A stretch of DNA of 64,000 nt. Origin: Varibaculum timonense_A. GTDB taxonomy: Bacteria > Actinomycetota > Actinomycetes > Actinomycetales > Actinomycetaceae. The position numbers were made by a program, and so were the translations under genes. The stretch is from NCBI RefSeq assembly GCF_027694345.1, contig NZ_JAQEVU010000001.1, forward strand, positions 1 through 64,000, given 5' to 3'. Of the stretch, positions 25,133-35,199 are shown piece by piece. The notes beneath the pieces were generated by a model. The model was not told where the DNA came from, did not search any database, and saw nothing but the letters and a program-made list of their open reading frames with translations. Each line of letters begins with the position of its first letter. The stretch's first letter is position 1.

Positions 25133-26806
25133 TTGTCGATAAAACCCAGCACCTTATCGGTCACGCCAGGACGAGCAATGCTCGTCCTGGCGACCGTTAT
25201 TCCCGCCCTATTTTTGGCGTTTTGCTTCTTCTATCCGGTACTGGCACTCCTATGGTTGGGGGTTGGTCAGGCGGAAGAAAGTGGCTACCTCACAACCTGG
25301 TGGCGGGTAATCTCGGATTCGCTCACTTGGCGAGCCATCGCTGACACCCTGTTTATGGCGATAGGGGGAACTGTAATCTCGGTGCTGGTTGGATTACCTC
25401 TTTCCTGGGTGCTTTACTGTCTTGATTTTCCTTTTAGAACCATTTTGCGGGCACTGGTAACTATCCCATTTGTCCTGCCCACTATCGGGGTTGCAGCAGC
25501 TTTTAAAGCTTTACTCTCTGAGGGAGGCTGGATAGCGTTCTTAGAGCTGGACGGCACTAAAGGAGCCGTTATCTTAGCGATGGTCTTTTACAACGTTTCT
25601 CTGATAGTGCGCACTGTGGGTCCAGTGTGGGCACGTCTTACGGGACGCGCCCAGCAAGCAGCCCGCACTCTGGGAGCGAGCCCAACTAGAGCTTTTTTTA
25701 CCGTAACTTTTCCGCAACTACTAGGGGCAATCGCCTCCGGAGCCTCCCTGGTGTTTCTTTACTGCTGCTCGTCCTATTCGCTGGTAATGATACTGGGAGG
25801 TATCGGAGTATCGACTTTGGAGAGCCAAATCTATCAAACAACCTCAATTGATTTAGATTTAGCTTCCGCAGCGGTATTAGCCCTTTTGCAAGTAATCATG
25901 GTGGTGCTGGCGCTGAGTGTTTCCCAGTATTACCAAAACAAGGCTCGCACTAGCGCAAGACTTAAAACTGTTGAAATTGTTCGCACCGCAAAAGGGTGGC
26001 ATTATTTAGCAATTGCCGCAGCTGGCGCGGTGATAATGCTACTAATAGTGATGCCCATGGCTCAGGTAATTACCCGGTCATTTCGTCGTCGCGGACAGTG
26101 GACATTGCAAAACTATCTCGACCTCACGCGCGCAGATGCCTCCGTTTTGATAGAACAACCGGTAATCAATTCTCTGGGGGTTTCACTGCGGGCAGCGTTC
26201 ATCGGGGCAATAGTATCCACCCTGCTAGGAGCTTTAGTGGCGGCAGTAACCAGTCGCCACTACCGCAACCAACGTCTGCAAAAAGCAGCCGAAATATTCG
26301 ACTCGCTAAATATGCTGCCCCTGGGGGTTTCCAGTGTAGTTATTGGTTTAGGTTTCCTTATTACCTTGGCAGCTCCCCCTTGGAATCTGGCAGAAAGCCC
26401 CTTCTTGTTACCGATAGCACAAGCCCTGGGAGCCTCCCCATTGGTAATTCGGCTCATGCGTCCTATTTTGCAAACCGTAAATCCCCGCCTGCGGGAAGCC
26501 GCTGCCACCTTGGGGGCGCGACCTTTCCGGGTTTTCTTAACTATTGACGGTCCCTATATTTGGAGTGCCCTGGTAGTAGCTTTCGGATTTGCTTTCGCGG
26601 TATGTTTTGGCGAGTTCGGGGCGGCCTCTTTCTTGGTACTTCCCGAGTCTTTAACCTTGCCGGTGATGATTTATAAACTTTCCGGCAGTGCGGGGCCAGC
26701 CGAAAACGGAATGGCAATGGCAGCAGCGGTAATTCTGTGTCTGACCTGTTCGGTAATAATGAGCGCGGTGGAAGCGCTGCGAAAGCGAAAAGTTGGTGAA
26801 CACTGA
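25133..26806 (+). CDS. thiP: Thiamine ABC transporter permease
   Basis: 557 residues with two fused permease halves, each with an EAA-type loop (GRAQQAARTLGASPTRAFF; RLREAAATLGARPFRVF). About 12 membrane helices. This double-length form is typical of ThiP and Fe3+ FbpB. The start is uncertain: TTG 25133 has a weak AGGATAG, while an ATG 14 codons later (residue 15) has AGGA. It overlaps thiQ by one base (TGATG). Confidence 0.9.
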   Translation: MSIKPSTLSVTPGRAMLVLATVIPALFLAFCFFYPVLALLWLGVGQAEESGYLTTWWRVISDSLTWRAIADTLFMAIGGTVISVLVGLPLSWVLYCLDFPFRTILRALVTIPFVLPTIGVAAAFKALLSEGGWIAFLELDGTKGAVILAMVFYNVSLIVRTVGPVWARLTGRAQQAARTLGASPTRAFFTVTFPQLLGAIASGASLVFLYCCSSYSLVMILGGIGVSTLESQIYQTTSIDLDLASAAVLALLQVIMVVLALSVSQYYQNKARTSARLKTVEIVRTAKGWHYLAIAAAGAVIMLLIVMPMAQVITRSFRRRGQWTLQNYLDLTRADASVLIEQPVINSLGVSLRAAFIGAIVSTLLGALVAAVTSRHYRNQRLQKAAEIFDSLNMLPLGVSSVVIGLGFLITLAAPPWNLAESPFLLPIAQALGASPLVIRLMRPILQTVNPRLREAAATLGARPFRVFLTIDGPYIWSALVVAFGFAFAVCFGEFGAASFLVLPESLTLPVMIYKLSGSAGPAENGMAMAAAVILCLTCSVIMSAVEALRKRKVGEH

Positions 26807-27816
26807 TGGACGGTTTAACTATTTCCCAAGCAAGAATCGAATATGGGCTGGTAGAAGCGGTAAAAGGGGTTAGTCTAAGCGTTCGGTTAGGCACGGTCAC
26901 GGCGCTACTAGGTCCGTCAGGATGCGGTAAATCCTCACTGCTGCGCGCGATTGCGGGATTAGAACCTTTGGCTGGGGGCAGTATTTTATGGCAAGGACGC
27001 AACCTGGCGCAAGTGGCGGTACACAAACGTCACTTCGGGATGATGTTTCAAGATGGGCAGCTTTTCCCCAATCGCAATGTTTTTGGAAATGTAGCCTATG
27101 GACTGTCGCAGCTTCCTAAAACCCAAAGGCGCAGGAAAGTTCGAGAACTGCTGGAAACTGTAGGGCTTGCGGGGTATGAGGATCGGGCGATTGATACTCT
27201 TTCGGGGGGACAGGCGCAAAGAGTGGCTCTGGCGCGTTGCCTAGCTCCCCAGCCAGAACTGTTGCTGCTCGATGAACCATTGTCCGCCCTCGATAGAGCC
27301 CTGCGTGAGGAACTTTTGATAGTTTTGCGTCAAATAATTGGTGACCTGAAACTAACGGTTATCTATGTAACCCATGATCAAGATGAAGCATTCTCGCTGG
27401 CTGACCAAATCGTAATCATGGACAAAGGACAGATTCTAGTTTCCAATGCCTCCGAACAGATTTGGACACACCCGGGCTCTAAAACAGCCGCATCTTTCCT
27501 GGGATACCGCCCGTTTTTAAGCCCGGCAGCAGCAAAAGATTTCGGGATTGTAATCGAGGACGGTACAGAGCTTGGTTTAGCCCCAGGGGCTTTAAGGATG
27601 GGTACTGATGGGCAGGGGATACCGGCTAGAGCCAATAATTTACGGGTAAGACGCGGGAAGTATTTAGCGGAAGTGGCTTGGCATCACGGAAACGAAGAAT
27701 ACAGGGGACAGGCAGAGGCGGGACTCGAGATGCAGCTGTCCAAAAAACAAGCCCATCAAGAGGTCACTCTGCAGATTTACCGTGATGGAACCTGTGTAGT
27801 GCCCGTGGCGACTTGA
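26806..27816 (+). CDS. thiQ: Thiamine ABC transporter ATPase
   Basis: 336 residues. Walker A GPSGCGKSS (about 38-46), Q-loop MMFQDGQLFP, signature LSGGQAQRVALARCLA, Walker B LLLLDEPLSAL and switch His in VTHDQDEAF are all intact. A C-terminal extension (about 235-336) of the TOBE/regulatory kind follows. Forms the importer with thiB and thiP. Its 3' end overlaps the convergent gene at 27777 by 40 bp. Confidence 0.9.
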   Translation: MDGLTISQARIEYGLVEAVKGVSLSVRLGTVTALLGPSGCGKSSLLRAIAGLEPLAGGSILWQGRNLAQVAVHKRHFGMMFQDGQLFPNRNVFGNVAYGLSQLPKTQRRRKVRELLETVGLAGYEDRAIDTLSGGQAQRVALARCLAPQPELLLLDEPLSALDRALREELLIVLRQIIGDLKLTVIYVTHDQDEAFSLADQIVIMDKGQILVSNASEQIWTHPGSKTAASFLGYRPFLSPAAAKDFGIVIEDGTELGLAPGALRMGTDGQGIPARANNLRVRRGKYLAEVAWHHGNEEYRGQAEAGLEMQLSKKQAHQEVTLQIYRDGTCVVPVAT

Positions 27817-29486
27817 CCGGTACACAAGGCAGATATTTTCGGGTCAGCAATTGCGCTGGTTACCGTGATAGCGCTGGTAGCCTTAGAATCTTCCAGGCAT
27901 TTGCTGATGTAATCTTTCGCCGTTTTGCCTCGTTCAATCTGCCCGGTATCAATAACCCGGACAATCTTTTCTGCTCCCTCTAATTTGCAGGAAACACGAG
28001 AAAAGTTCACCTGGTAGGAGCTGCCGGAACCATCTACGTTACTGACCCGGATACAGGAATCAACTGGGAAGGTTAGACCTGGTTCTGCTGGGGTAATCGG
28101 ATTTGCAGCGCCTTTAGCAATTGAATAGTTTTCCTGGGAGTGCACTCCCCAAGCCCGTAATCCCTGGGGGCTGAGGGTGCGTATTTGTTTAGTGTCTTTT
28201 ATGGGTTCTAGACGAGAATTCTCGGAGATTTCCTGACTCCATAACTCAATGCCATCGGCGGTAGAAACTGCCTTTAACTGCCCGTTTTCGGTGGTATAAA
28301 GCAAAATGTCTTGATGTATTCGTAAATCTTTAACATTTTCGCTAAAAGACCACAGTTGCGCGCCATTTTTGCGGGAATAGCATTCCAATTCTTTGTTGCT
28401 CGCAATATATAGGGCGTTTGGGGTCTGTAAAACTTGGCTGCCGGTCTGAAGCTTCATCTCGCTATCGTTAAAAACCGCCCGCAGGGATCGAAGCGTCGTC
28501 CAATCCATTTTGAAGAGCTTTCCGCCCTTTTGAACCATCTCTGTCAAGTGACCCGAGTTGTCAGCTGGCACGGTTGTTCCCTCGGGTAGGACGCTCACAT
28601 GACCGCGTTGAGGCTGAATAAAGAAGGAGCGGACACAACCGTCCTTAGGGCTGAGTGCCCAGGCAGTATCGTCAGCATTTCGGATCATTCTTCCGGGGCT
28701 TGCCACTTGAATCTGATTAGTTTCCGGGTCTACCAGGTAATTGATTCCTTTATGGCCGATAACCCAAAGTGTTTGCGAGAAAGTTTCAAAACTTTCGGGA
28801 GCCTCTCGCGTAGGGTTGCCATCGAGATTGCATCCGCCAACATCAGGTTGGAACTGCGGGTCAGAGGGCTTTTGGGAAAGTAGTCCCTCGGTTAATTGTT
28901 CACCTTGCTCAGATAGACGCAGCAGAGAAAGATCGTCACCAACCAACACTATTTGAGTGCCTTCGGTGGCGATATTTACGTAATAGTCGTTAGATTCCCA
29001 AATCCACTTGGCAGTACCCATTTTTAAATCAACCATGGCGATACCGGAACCATTTCCAGAGCGGTAAAGACAGGGTAGGAAACGATTATCTCCTGATTTT
29101 CCTCCGATGGGTTGGCGGGCACAGGCAGTTAAGGGGGCGTTCAAATCAACTGACCAGCTAGAAGTGCCGTTTTCTGCCAGTTGTACAATGGCTCCACTGC
29201 CAGTTTTGGTAACCCCAGCCATAACGCGGTATTCACCGTAAGTTACGGGTTCTAGTGGGGTTTGCTGACCAAGGAGGGGAACAAAGGCGCTGATTCCATA
29301 GGCATTGGCTTGAAAGTCTTCCTCTAATGCCGGTTTCGTTTTGAAATAACCGGTAGCAGCCGCCTGGCGAGCAGAATAACGGAACCACAAAAAAGCTGCT
29401 CCACTGATGATTGCCACTAGCGTCAGAGTAAGAATCGTTACGACTAGCCGAAACAGTCTACGTTTTATGCGCCCAGAGCTAGCCAC
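27777..29486 (-). CDS. Membrane-anchored PQQ-like beta-propeller protein
   Basis: 569 residues. A basic start, one membrane helix (about 13-33) and a large extracytoplasmic part with beta-propeller-like repeats (GTAKWIWESNDYYVNI, NGAQLWSFSENVKDLRI, DGIELWSQEISENS). The C-terminal region (about 470-560) resembles septum-formation/lipoprotein-type domains with conserved Cys. Function unknown; a scaffold role at the cell envelope is plausible. Convergent with and overlapping thiQ, which may let antisense transcription interfere. Confidence 0.7.
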   Translation of the reverse strand: MASSGRIKRRLFRLVVTILTLTLVAIISGAAFLWFRYSARQAAATGYFKTKPALEEDFQANAYGISAFVPLLGQQTPLEPVTYGEYRVMAGVTKTGSGAIVQLAENGTSSWSVDLNAPLTACARQPIGGKSGDNRFLPCLYRSGNGSGIAMVDLKMGTAKWIWESNDYYVNIATEGTQIVLVGDDLSLLRLSEQGEQLTEGLLSQKPSDPQFQPDVGGCNLDGNPTREAPESFETFSQTLWVIGHKGINYLVDPETNQIQVASPGRMIRNADDTAWALSPKDGCVRSFFIQPQRGHVSVLPEGTTVPADNSGHLTEMVQKGGKLFKMDWTTLRSLRAVFNDSEMKLQTGSQVLQTPNALYIASNKELECYSRKNGAQLWSFSENVKDLRIHQDILLYTTENGQLKAVSTADGIELWSQEISENSRLEPIKDTKQIRTLSPQGLRAWGVHSQENYSIAKGAANPITPAEPGLTFPVDSCIRVSNVDGSGSSYQVNFSRVSCKLEGAEKIVRVIDTGQIERGKTAKDYISKCLEDSKATSAITVTSAIADPKISALCTGQVATGTTQVPSR

Positions 29487-29781
29487 CCAATCCTCCCTCC
29501 TCTAAGTGAAATCTAACTTAGTTAAGTTTAACCCGCTGCTGTTCTTTATCGACACTAGCAGCAGAGGATAGGGTTTGAGGAACTAAACGAGTGAAAAACA
29601 AGAAAGAAAATAAGATATGGCATAGTTATCTAACGGGTTTCAAAGTTACGACGTGCACCGCGAAAATATAAACCTGTTTTTTAATTCAAGCAGGGGTAAA
29701 GCGATTCAGAAGTAGCCTATTTATGGTTAGAATGTAACCATAAAGTTTGAGCCTAAAGACTAGGTGCAACTGAGGCAACAT

Positions 29782-30618
29782 ATGCATGAAAATCCAGGTA
29801 AACAGGTAACCCCGCGGGTAGCGGTAATTATTCCCGCCAAGGACGAAGCCGAGCGGATTGGGATGACTGTTCGGGCGGTAAAAGCCCTGCCTTTCGTTAA
29901 TCTGGAACTAATCGTAGTAGTAGATGACGGTTCAGCTGATGACACTCGTGAGATTGCTCGCCAAGCGGGTGCAGTTACTGTCCGTCATACCGTCACCAGA
30001 GGTAAAGCCTCTTCAATGGAAACTGGGGCGAAAGTGGTTGCCATGCGGGCTATTAGGGGGAAAACTCCTCCGTTACTACTCTTCCTTGACGCTGATTTAG
30101 GGGAAAGTGCTGCCGAGGCAGCCCCACTGATAGAGCCAGTAGTTAAAGGCGAGGCAGATTGTACGATTGCGGTTTTACCCAAGCCGGCAGGTGCGGGCGG
30201 TCACGGATTTGTGCTGGGGCTATCTAAGTGGGCTATTAGGCGCACTACTGGCTGGAATCCGCAAGCTCCTCTCTCTGGACAACGTTGCCTAACCAGCGCT
30301 GCTTTCCAAGCTGCTGTACCCCTGGCAGCAGGGTGGGGAGTAGAAACCGACATGACCATCAGCTTAATCACAGCCGGGTTTGCGGTTAAAGAAGTTCCCG
30401 TAAACTTTACCCACCGCGTTAGTCGGCGAGATTTTAAATCCCAAATGCACCGCCTGCACCAGTTTATTGACGTGTTGAAAGCAGTGCTAAAGCTCCGGGC
30501 CCGCCGGGTTCATATTAAACGCCGCAAGTTTTTGGAAGCGGCGCTAAACCAAAAACCAGGAATGGTTTATCGGGTCGCTCACCGTGAGCAGATACCCGAG
30601 TCCGAAAAGACACTATGA
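29782..30618 (+). CDS. Family 2 glycosyltransferase
   Basis: 278 residues from ATG 29782 (GAGG eight bases upstream). The GT-A fold is clear: VAVIIPAKDEAERIG, LIVVVDDGSADDT and the DAD motif LLFLDADLGES. The C-terminus has an amphipathic basic segment (about 210-250, FKSQMHRLHQF, LRARRVHIKRRK) but no strong membrane helix. Resembles polyprenyl-phosphate or glucosyl-3-phosphoglycerate synthase-like transferases; the exact donor and acceptor cannot be told. Confidence 0.82.
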   Translation: MHENPGKQVTPRVAVIIPAKDEAERIGMTVRAVKALPFVNLELIVVVDDGSADDTREIARQAGAVTVRHTVTRGKASSMETGAKVVAMRAIRGKTPPLLLFLDADLGESAAEAAPLIEPVVKGEADCTIAVLPKPAGAGGHGFVLGLSKWAIRRTTGWNPQAPLSGQRCLTSAAFQAAVPLAAGWGVETDMTISLITAGFAVKEVPVNFTHRVSRRDFKSQMHRLHQFIDVLKAVLKLRARRVHIKRRKFLEAALNQKPGMVYRVAHREQIPESEKTL

Positions 30619-30620
30619 CA

Positions 30621-30673
30621 ATATGCCAGGGCGGCTCGCTGCGCGCCGCGTTTTGCGCAGGCATATTCTTTTG
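30621..30673 (+). terminator. Candidate terminator after the glycosyltransferase
   Basis: ATATGCC (30621-30627) pairs with GGCATAT (30660-30666) around a GC-rich inner hairpin, followed by TCTTTTGG. It lies 2 nt after the stop codon. Confidence 0.55.
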
Positions 30674-30734
30674 GCTCGCTAAGGGTGAGTAACATTTTCC
30701 TAGTATCGTGATAGCAGTGAAAAAGGAAGTGGAG

Positions 30735-31670
30735 ATGAGTGCTTCAGTAACAAGCTATGCGTTCTTAGGGCCAGTAGGAACTTTCTGCCACCAGGCGTTA
30801 CTGCAAGTAGCGCCAGACAATGCCCAGCTGTTTCCCTGCGCTGGGGAGCGCCTAGCCATGGATATGGTGCGCGAGGGTAAAGCGCAGCGGGCAGTGGTTC
30901 CGATTGAAAACTCCATCGAAGGGGGAGTAAGCGCCACTCTTGATTCCCTGGGTTGGGACAAACGTTTGCAGATTGTGGCAGAAATGATAGTCCCGGTCGG
31001 GTTCACATTAGGGGTGCGTCCCGGTACCCAGCTGAGCGAAATTAGACGGATTGGCACCCACTCCCATGCTTGGGCGCAGTGTCGAAACTGGGTTGCCGAT
31101 AACTTGCCGAACGTGGTTCACGTAGCCACCACCTCTACCGCAGAATCAGCCCGGATACTTGCCGAGGAGGAAACCGCCTCCTTCGAAGCGGTTTTAGCTT
31201 CCTCCGCGGCCGTCCTCTCCTATGGGCTAACTGCTCTATTCGAGGACGTGGCCGACAATCATGGGGCGGTAACCAGATTTGTGGAACTAGCCAATCCCGG
31301 TCACGTCCCCGATCCTTGTGGAGCGGATAAAACTACGATTCAAGTGCGTTTACCTAATGACTATCGTTCTGGCGCCCTCCTCGAAATGTTGCAACAATTC
31401 TCGGCGCGAGGAATTAACCTTAGCCGGATTGAATCCCGTCCCTTAGCGGGGCAAGCTGGGCGTTATGTTTTCAGTATCGACCTTGACGGACATATTAGGG
31501 AAGAACGCGTACAGTCGGCGTTACGCGGTTTATATCGCATTAGTGAGGATTTACGTTTCTTGGGTTCATACGCTCGCGCCGATCAGATGCGAAATGATCA
31601 TGCCCCGCGCACGGGGGACACTGATTTTAGGCGGGCAAGAGGCTGGGTAGACTCGATTTTACGTAAATAG
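30735..31670 (+). CDS. pheA: Prephenate dehydratase
   Basis: 311 residues from ATG 30735 (AAGGAAGTGGAG site). The catalytic domain (about 5-185) carries GPVGTFCHQAL, NSIEGGVSATLDSL and the TTSTAESARI motif. An ACT regulatory domain (about 200-275; QFSARGINLSRIESRPL, with the ESRP phenylalanine-binding motif) follows. Converts prephenate to phenylpyruvate in phenylalanine synthesis and should be feedback-inhibited by Phe. Confidence 0.93.
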   Translation: MSASVTSYAFLGPVGTFCHQALLQVAPDNAQLFPCAGERLAMDMVREGKAQRAVVPIENSIEGGVSATLDSLGWDKRLQIVAEMIVPVGFTLGVRPGTQLSEIRRIGTHSHAWAQCRNWVADNLPNVVHVATTSTAESARILAEEETASFEAVLASSAAVLSYGLTALFEDVADNHGAVTRFVELANPGHVPDPCGADKTTIQVRLPNDYRSGALLEMLQQFSARGINLSRIESRPLAGQAGRYVFSIDLDGHIREERVQSALRGLYRISEDLRFLGSYARADQMRNDHAPRTGDTDFRRARGWVDSILRK

Positions 31671-31699
31671 GCGAGCAAATTGGGTGGAAGCTAAGGGGG

Positions 31700-32812
31700 C
31701 TAGGGGACGCGCACGACTATTGCCCCGTGGTCAAGCCAAGCAGAGATTTCACGATAGCTGCCCACCGGGTCCCCATCAACCTGAATCATTCGCGCCTCGC
31801 CATGTACCTTGGCGCTAGCTCGGCGAGTACGGGTCACATCGGTTTTTGAAACCAATCCTGCGGTTAGTCTTTTCAACCCCAAAGTGTCACGAAATACCCT
31901 AGTGGTGACTTCTAGTAAACCGATTAGGCCTCCCCGCACGCTCAGCATTAGTACCTCAAGCCAACCATCATGAGGATTAGCTTCTGGGAGTAAAGGAATC
32001 CCGCCAACCAGTTCCCCACAAGACGCAAAGAGCAGGGTATTTACTTTACGAGTACGGGTATGGGACTGGTCTCCAAAGGAAACATCCATAGTGATAGGAG
32101 GATTGTTAGAGGCGGCGATACCCGACACGACATAGGCTCCCCATCCGATTGAGGCTTTTAATTTAGTCGATACCTTATCCATAACTTCCGCGTCATATCC
32201 GATACCCGCCATCACCAGGAAAGGAAAATCTTCTCCAGTTTCAGTTTTTAGATGCCCTAAATCGACTTCGGTATTTTTACCTGTAAAAGCAATTTCGCAG
32301 GCTCGTCGCAAAGAATCAACCGGGATATTAAGGTTTCTGGCCAAAAGATTTCCGGTTCCTAGTGGCAAAATTCCGAGCGGAATTCGGCTTTCGGCCAGGG
32401 TTGCCGCAATAATCCGTAACGTGCCATCTCCACCAGCTGAAATAACCAGTCCCACCTGTTGCTCAATTGCTTGTTTTGCCTGATTTTTTCCTAAGGATTC
32501 CTCGTCTGTTTCGAGAAAAATAGGTTCGTCATATCCGGTGGCTTGGGCGCGTTGGGTTACAGTGCGCCGGAAATCATCCAGGTTAGAAATCTTTGTAGGG
32601 TTATATATAATCGCTACCCGTTTGGAAGAGTCATTAGCACAGGTAGCTGCGGGAGCTGAAAACCCTTGCTTAATCGCTAGTTTCATGGCGCGATTAGCGA
32701 GATGACGGGCGTTAATAGTTGAAACTAAAGAAATGATTCCTAAAAGTACAGCTACAATCACCAAAATCCAGAGCGCAGTAGTCATAGACTCAAGTCTAAA
32801 CAATTCGCTCAA
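31700..32812 (-). CDS. Diacylglycerol kinase-type lipid kinase
   Basis: 370 residues. One N-terminal membrane helix (about 13-33) precedes the lipid-kinase catalytic domain (about 62-365) with GGDGTLR, LPLGTGNLLARNL and VDGDPVG near the C-terminus. Family members phosphorylate diacylglycerol, sphingosine-like lipids or undecaprenol; the substrate here is not determined. Divergent from serS. Confidence 0.85.
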   Translation of the reverse strand: MSELFRLESMTTALWILVIVAVLLGIISLVSTINARHLANRAMKLAIKQGFSAPAATCANDSSKRVAIIYNPTKISNLDDFRRTVTQRAQATGYDEPIFLETDEESLGKNQAKQAIEQQVGLVISAGGDGTLRIIAATLAESRIPLGILPLGTGNLLARNLNIPVDSLRRACEIAFTGKNTEVDLGHLKTETGEDFPFLVMAGIGYDAEVMDKVSTKLKASIGWGAYVVSGIAASNNPPITMDVSFGDQSHTRTRKVNTLLFASCGELVGGIPLLPEANPHDGWLEVLMLSVRGGLIGLLEVTTRVFRDTLGLKRLTAGLVSKTDVTRTRRASAKVHGEARMIQVDGDPVGSYREISAWLDHGAIVVRVP

Positions 32813-32914
32813 CGATTGACGCTAAAGCAATCGATTACTGGTGCTCGGTCTATTAGCGACACCGAGAGGTGAAGCAAGATGAGAATCGCCAATAGATGAC
32901 GATATGATAAAAAC

Positions 32915-34198
32915 ATGATTGATATTCGACAGTTGCGCGAGAACCCACAGATAGCTAAAGAATCCCTGATTGCCCGCGGGGATGATCCCTCCCGGATTGA
33001 TGCGGTTCTTGCTGCCGATGCGGAGCGGCTGAACAAGCAGCAACAGTTCGAAGCGATACGAGCCGAACAAAAAGCACTTTCTAAAACCATCGGGAAAGCC
33101 TCTCCCGATGAGCGCGCAGAAATACTGGCGAAAGCAAAAGTGCTATCCACCGAGGTTAAAGCAGCTGAGCAACAGGCGGGGGAAGCAGAAGAAAAATCTC
33201 GCCAGCTCCTCGAAAAGCTTCCCAATATTATTATGCCGGGAACTCCTACCGGTGGTGAGGACGACTATGTAGTACTCGCTCACCGCGGTCAGCCGATTCG
33301 AGACTTCGCAGCGGAGGGAATCAAAGTTCGCGACCACCTGGAAATCGGGGAGATGCTGCAAGCAATCGACGTTAAGCGAGGCGCTAAAGTATCTGGCTCC
33401 CGTTTCTACTATCTACGAGGCATCGGGGCACGTCTGGAACTGGCACTGCTCACCTGCGCCTGGGATTTGGCAGAGCAGCATGGATTTATCCCCATGACTA
33501 CTCCCACCTTGGTCACTCCCGACACCATGCGTGGAACCGGATTCTTAACTGAACATTCCGAAGAAATCTACTACCTACCTGCCGATGACCTCTACCTGGT
33601 AGGTACCTCCGAGGTCGCCCTCGGCGGTTATCACGGCGGGGAAATCCTGGAACTAGGGGAAGAGCCTCTACGGTATTCCGGATGGTCAGCCTGTTACCGG
33701 CGGGAGTCAGGTTCCCATGGAAAAGATGTGCGCGGAATTATTCGGGTACACCAGTTCAACAAGGTAGAAATGTTCTCTTATTGCCGTCCAGAAGTATCCG
33801 AAGCGGAACACCAGCGCCTATTGGCATTGGAAGAGGAAATGTTGCAAAAAGTTGAACTGCCATATCGGGTAATCGATACTGCCGCTGGGGACTTGGGAAC
33901 TTCAGCAGCCCGCAAGTTTGACTGTGAAGCCTGGCTGCCCAGCCAAGAACGCTACCTAGAGCTAACCTCTACCTCGAACTGCACTACCTATCAGGCGCGC
34001 CGCCTGGGGATTCGCTACCGGGACGAGAACGGAAAAACTCAACCGGTCGCTACTTTGAACGGCACCTTAGCCTGTACTCGTTGGCTGGTAGCTATCCTGG
34101 AAAACCATCAGCAAGCCGATGGCTCCGTATATGTACCGCAGGCGCTGCGTCCTTACCTAGGGGGCAAAGAGCTACTAGAGCCAGTAGTAAAACCATAA
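32915..34198 (+). CDS. serS: Seryl-tRNA synthetase
   Basis: 427 residues. An N-terminal coiled-coil arm (about 30-100) is followed by the class II core: motif 2 CYRRESGSHGKDVRGIIRVH, the serine-binding TSEVALGG, and motif 3 LNGTLACTRWLVAILENHQ. Full length. No T-box leader is visible in the 100 bp upstream. Confidence 0.97.
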   Translation: MIDIRQLRENPQIAKESLIARGDDPSRIDAVLAADAERLNKQQQFEAIRAEQKALSKTIGKASPDERAEILAKAKVLSTEVKAAEQQAGEAEEKSRQLLEKLPNIIMPGTPTGGEDDYVVLAHRGQPIRDFAAEGIKVRDHLEIGEMLQAIDVKRGAKVSGSRFYYLRGIGARLELALLTCAWDLAEQHGFIPMTTPTLVTPDTMRGTGFLTEHSEEIYYLPADDLYLVGTSEVALGGYHGGEILELGEEPLRYSGWSACYRRESGSHGKDVRGIIRVHQFNKVEMFSYCRPEVSEAEHQRLLALEEEMLQKVELPYRVIDTAAGDLGTSAARKFDCEAWLPSQERYLELTSTSNCTTYQARRLGIRYRDENGKTQPVATLNGTLACTRWLVAILENHQQADGSVYVPQALRPYLGGKELLEPVVKP

Positions 34199-34279
34199 AA
34201 TTCACTGCAAAGCATGAAAGGATTGGGGGAGGGCGTCCACGGGCATCCACAGTAGCCGCCGATAGGATGGAGAGAATCA

Positions 34280-35140
34280 ATGGCTGATTTCCTGCAATAT
34301 CCCCAGGGGGATTACGTACCTAAGCTAGTTACGTGCGCTCTTGAAGAAGCACGCAGATACGGTTCCGATATTGTAACCCGGGCTACTATCCCAGAAAGTG
34401 CCCGCAATCGAGTGCGGTTTAATGCTTGTGAAGATGGCGTTATCTGCGGGATTCCGCTTGCTCGCGAGATTCTTTCTCAGGTACTGGGGGAATACCAGTT
34501 GCACCTGCGCGTAGCCGATGGAACCGAGGTAACTGCGGGAACCACCGTGCTTGAACTTAGTGGGAATACTCGCGGATTGTTGGAAGCAGGAGATTTATGT
34601 CTATGGTTTCTTTCTCACCTGTCGGGGATTGCTACCAAGACGGCGCAGTGGGCGCAGGCACTCTCGCAGACCAAATTAGTGGTGCGGGATACTCTCTCGG
34701 TTACTCCGGGCTTAGGTGAACTTGAAAAATATGCGGTGCGAGCAGGAGGGGGAATGACTTCCCGTCTAGGAATAGGCTCATTCCCACTGGTAAGAGCAGC
34801 ACACTTGCAGCTGGGGACGGGGCTGGGGGATGTGATGAATCATGTGCGAACCAGCGCTTCAGGTAAACCTATCGAAGTAGAAATCGAGGCAACCAAATAC
34901 CTAGATCCCTTATTAAAGATGCAGGTAGATTTGTTGCGTCTACGGGGATTTAGCCCTGAGCAAGCAACTTTGGCAGCCGAGCATCGGGCAACTATTAATC
35001 CCGGAACTTTGCTGGAAGTCAGTGGGAATCTAGATATCGAGGACGCGCCCTCCTATGCCGAGAGCGGAGTCGATTATCTAGCTGTGGATTCTTTAACCGA
35101 CAAGGTATCTCCACTTGGTATCAACATGGAATTTCGTTAA
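34280..35140 (+). CDS. NadC-like protein lacking catalytic residues
   Basis: 286 residues. The overall frame is that of quinolinate phosphoribosyltransferase or ModD: an N-terminal barrel (CGIPLAREILSQVLGEY), LSGIATKTAQW, TPGLGELEKYAVRAGGG, and the C-terminal LEVSGNLDIEDAPSYAESGVDYLAVDSLT. Yet key signatures are changed: the DTRKT segment reads DTLSV, the NHR motif reads TSR, KDNH reads RAAH, and ERTALNFL is absent. Those positions bind PRPP and quinolinate in NadC. It is therefore probably not an active QPRTase; a regulatory or changed function is inferred. It lies between serS and an AGE-family gene. Confidence 0.7.
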   Translation: MADFLQYPQGDYVPKLVTCALEEARRYGSDIVTRATIPESARNRVRFNACEDGVICGIPLAREILSQVLGEYQLHLRVADGTEVTAGTTVLELSGNTRGLLEAGDLCLWFLSHLSGIATKTAQWAQALSQTKLVVRDTLSVTPGLGELEKYAVRAGGGMTSRLGIGSFPLVRAAHLQLGTGLGDVMNHVRTSASGKPIEVEIEATKYLDPLLKMQVDLLRLRGFSPEQATLAAEHRATINPGTLLEVSGNLDIEDAPSYAESGVDYLAVDSLTDKVSPLGINMEFR

Positions 35141-35199
35141 TACTTGTGCAGCTTAACCTGCTACCTCTGAATATAACTTACCTATAAAGGAGCTGAAAG

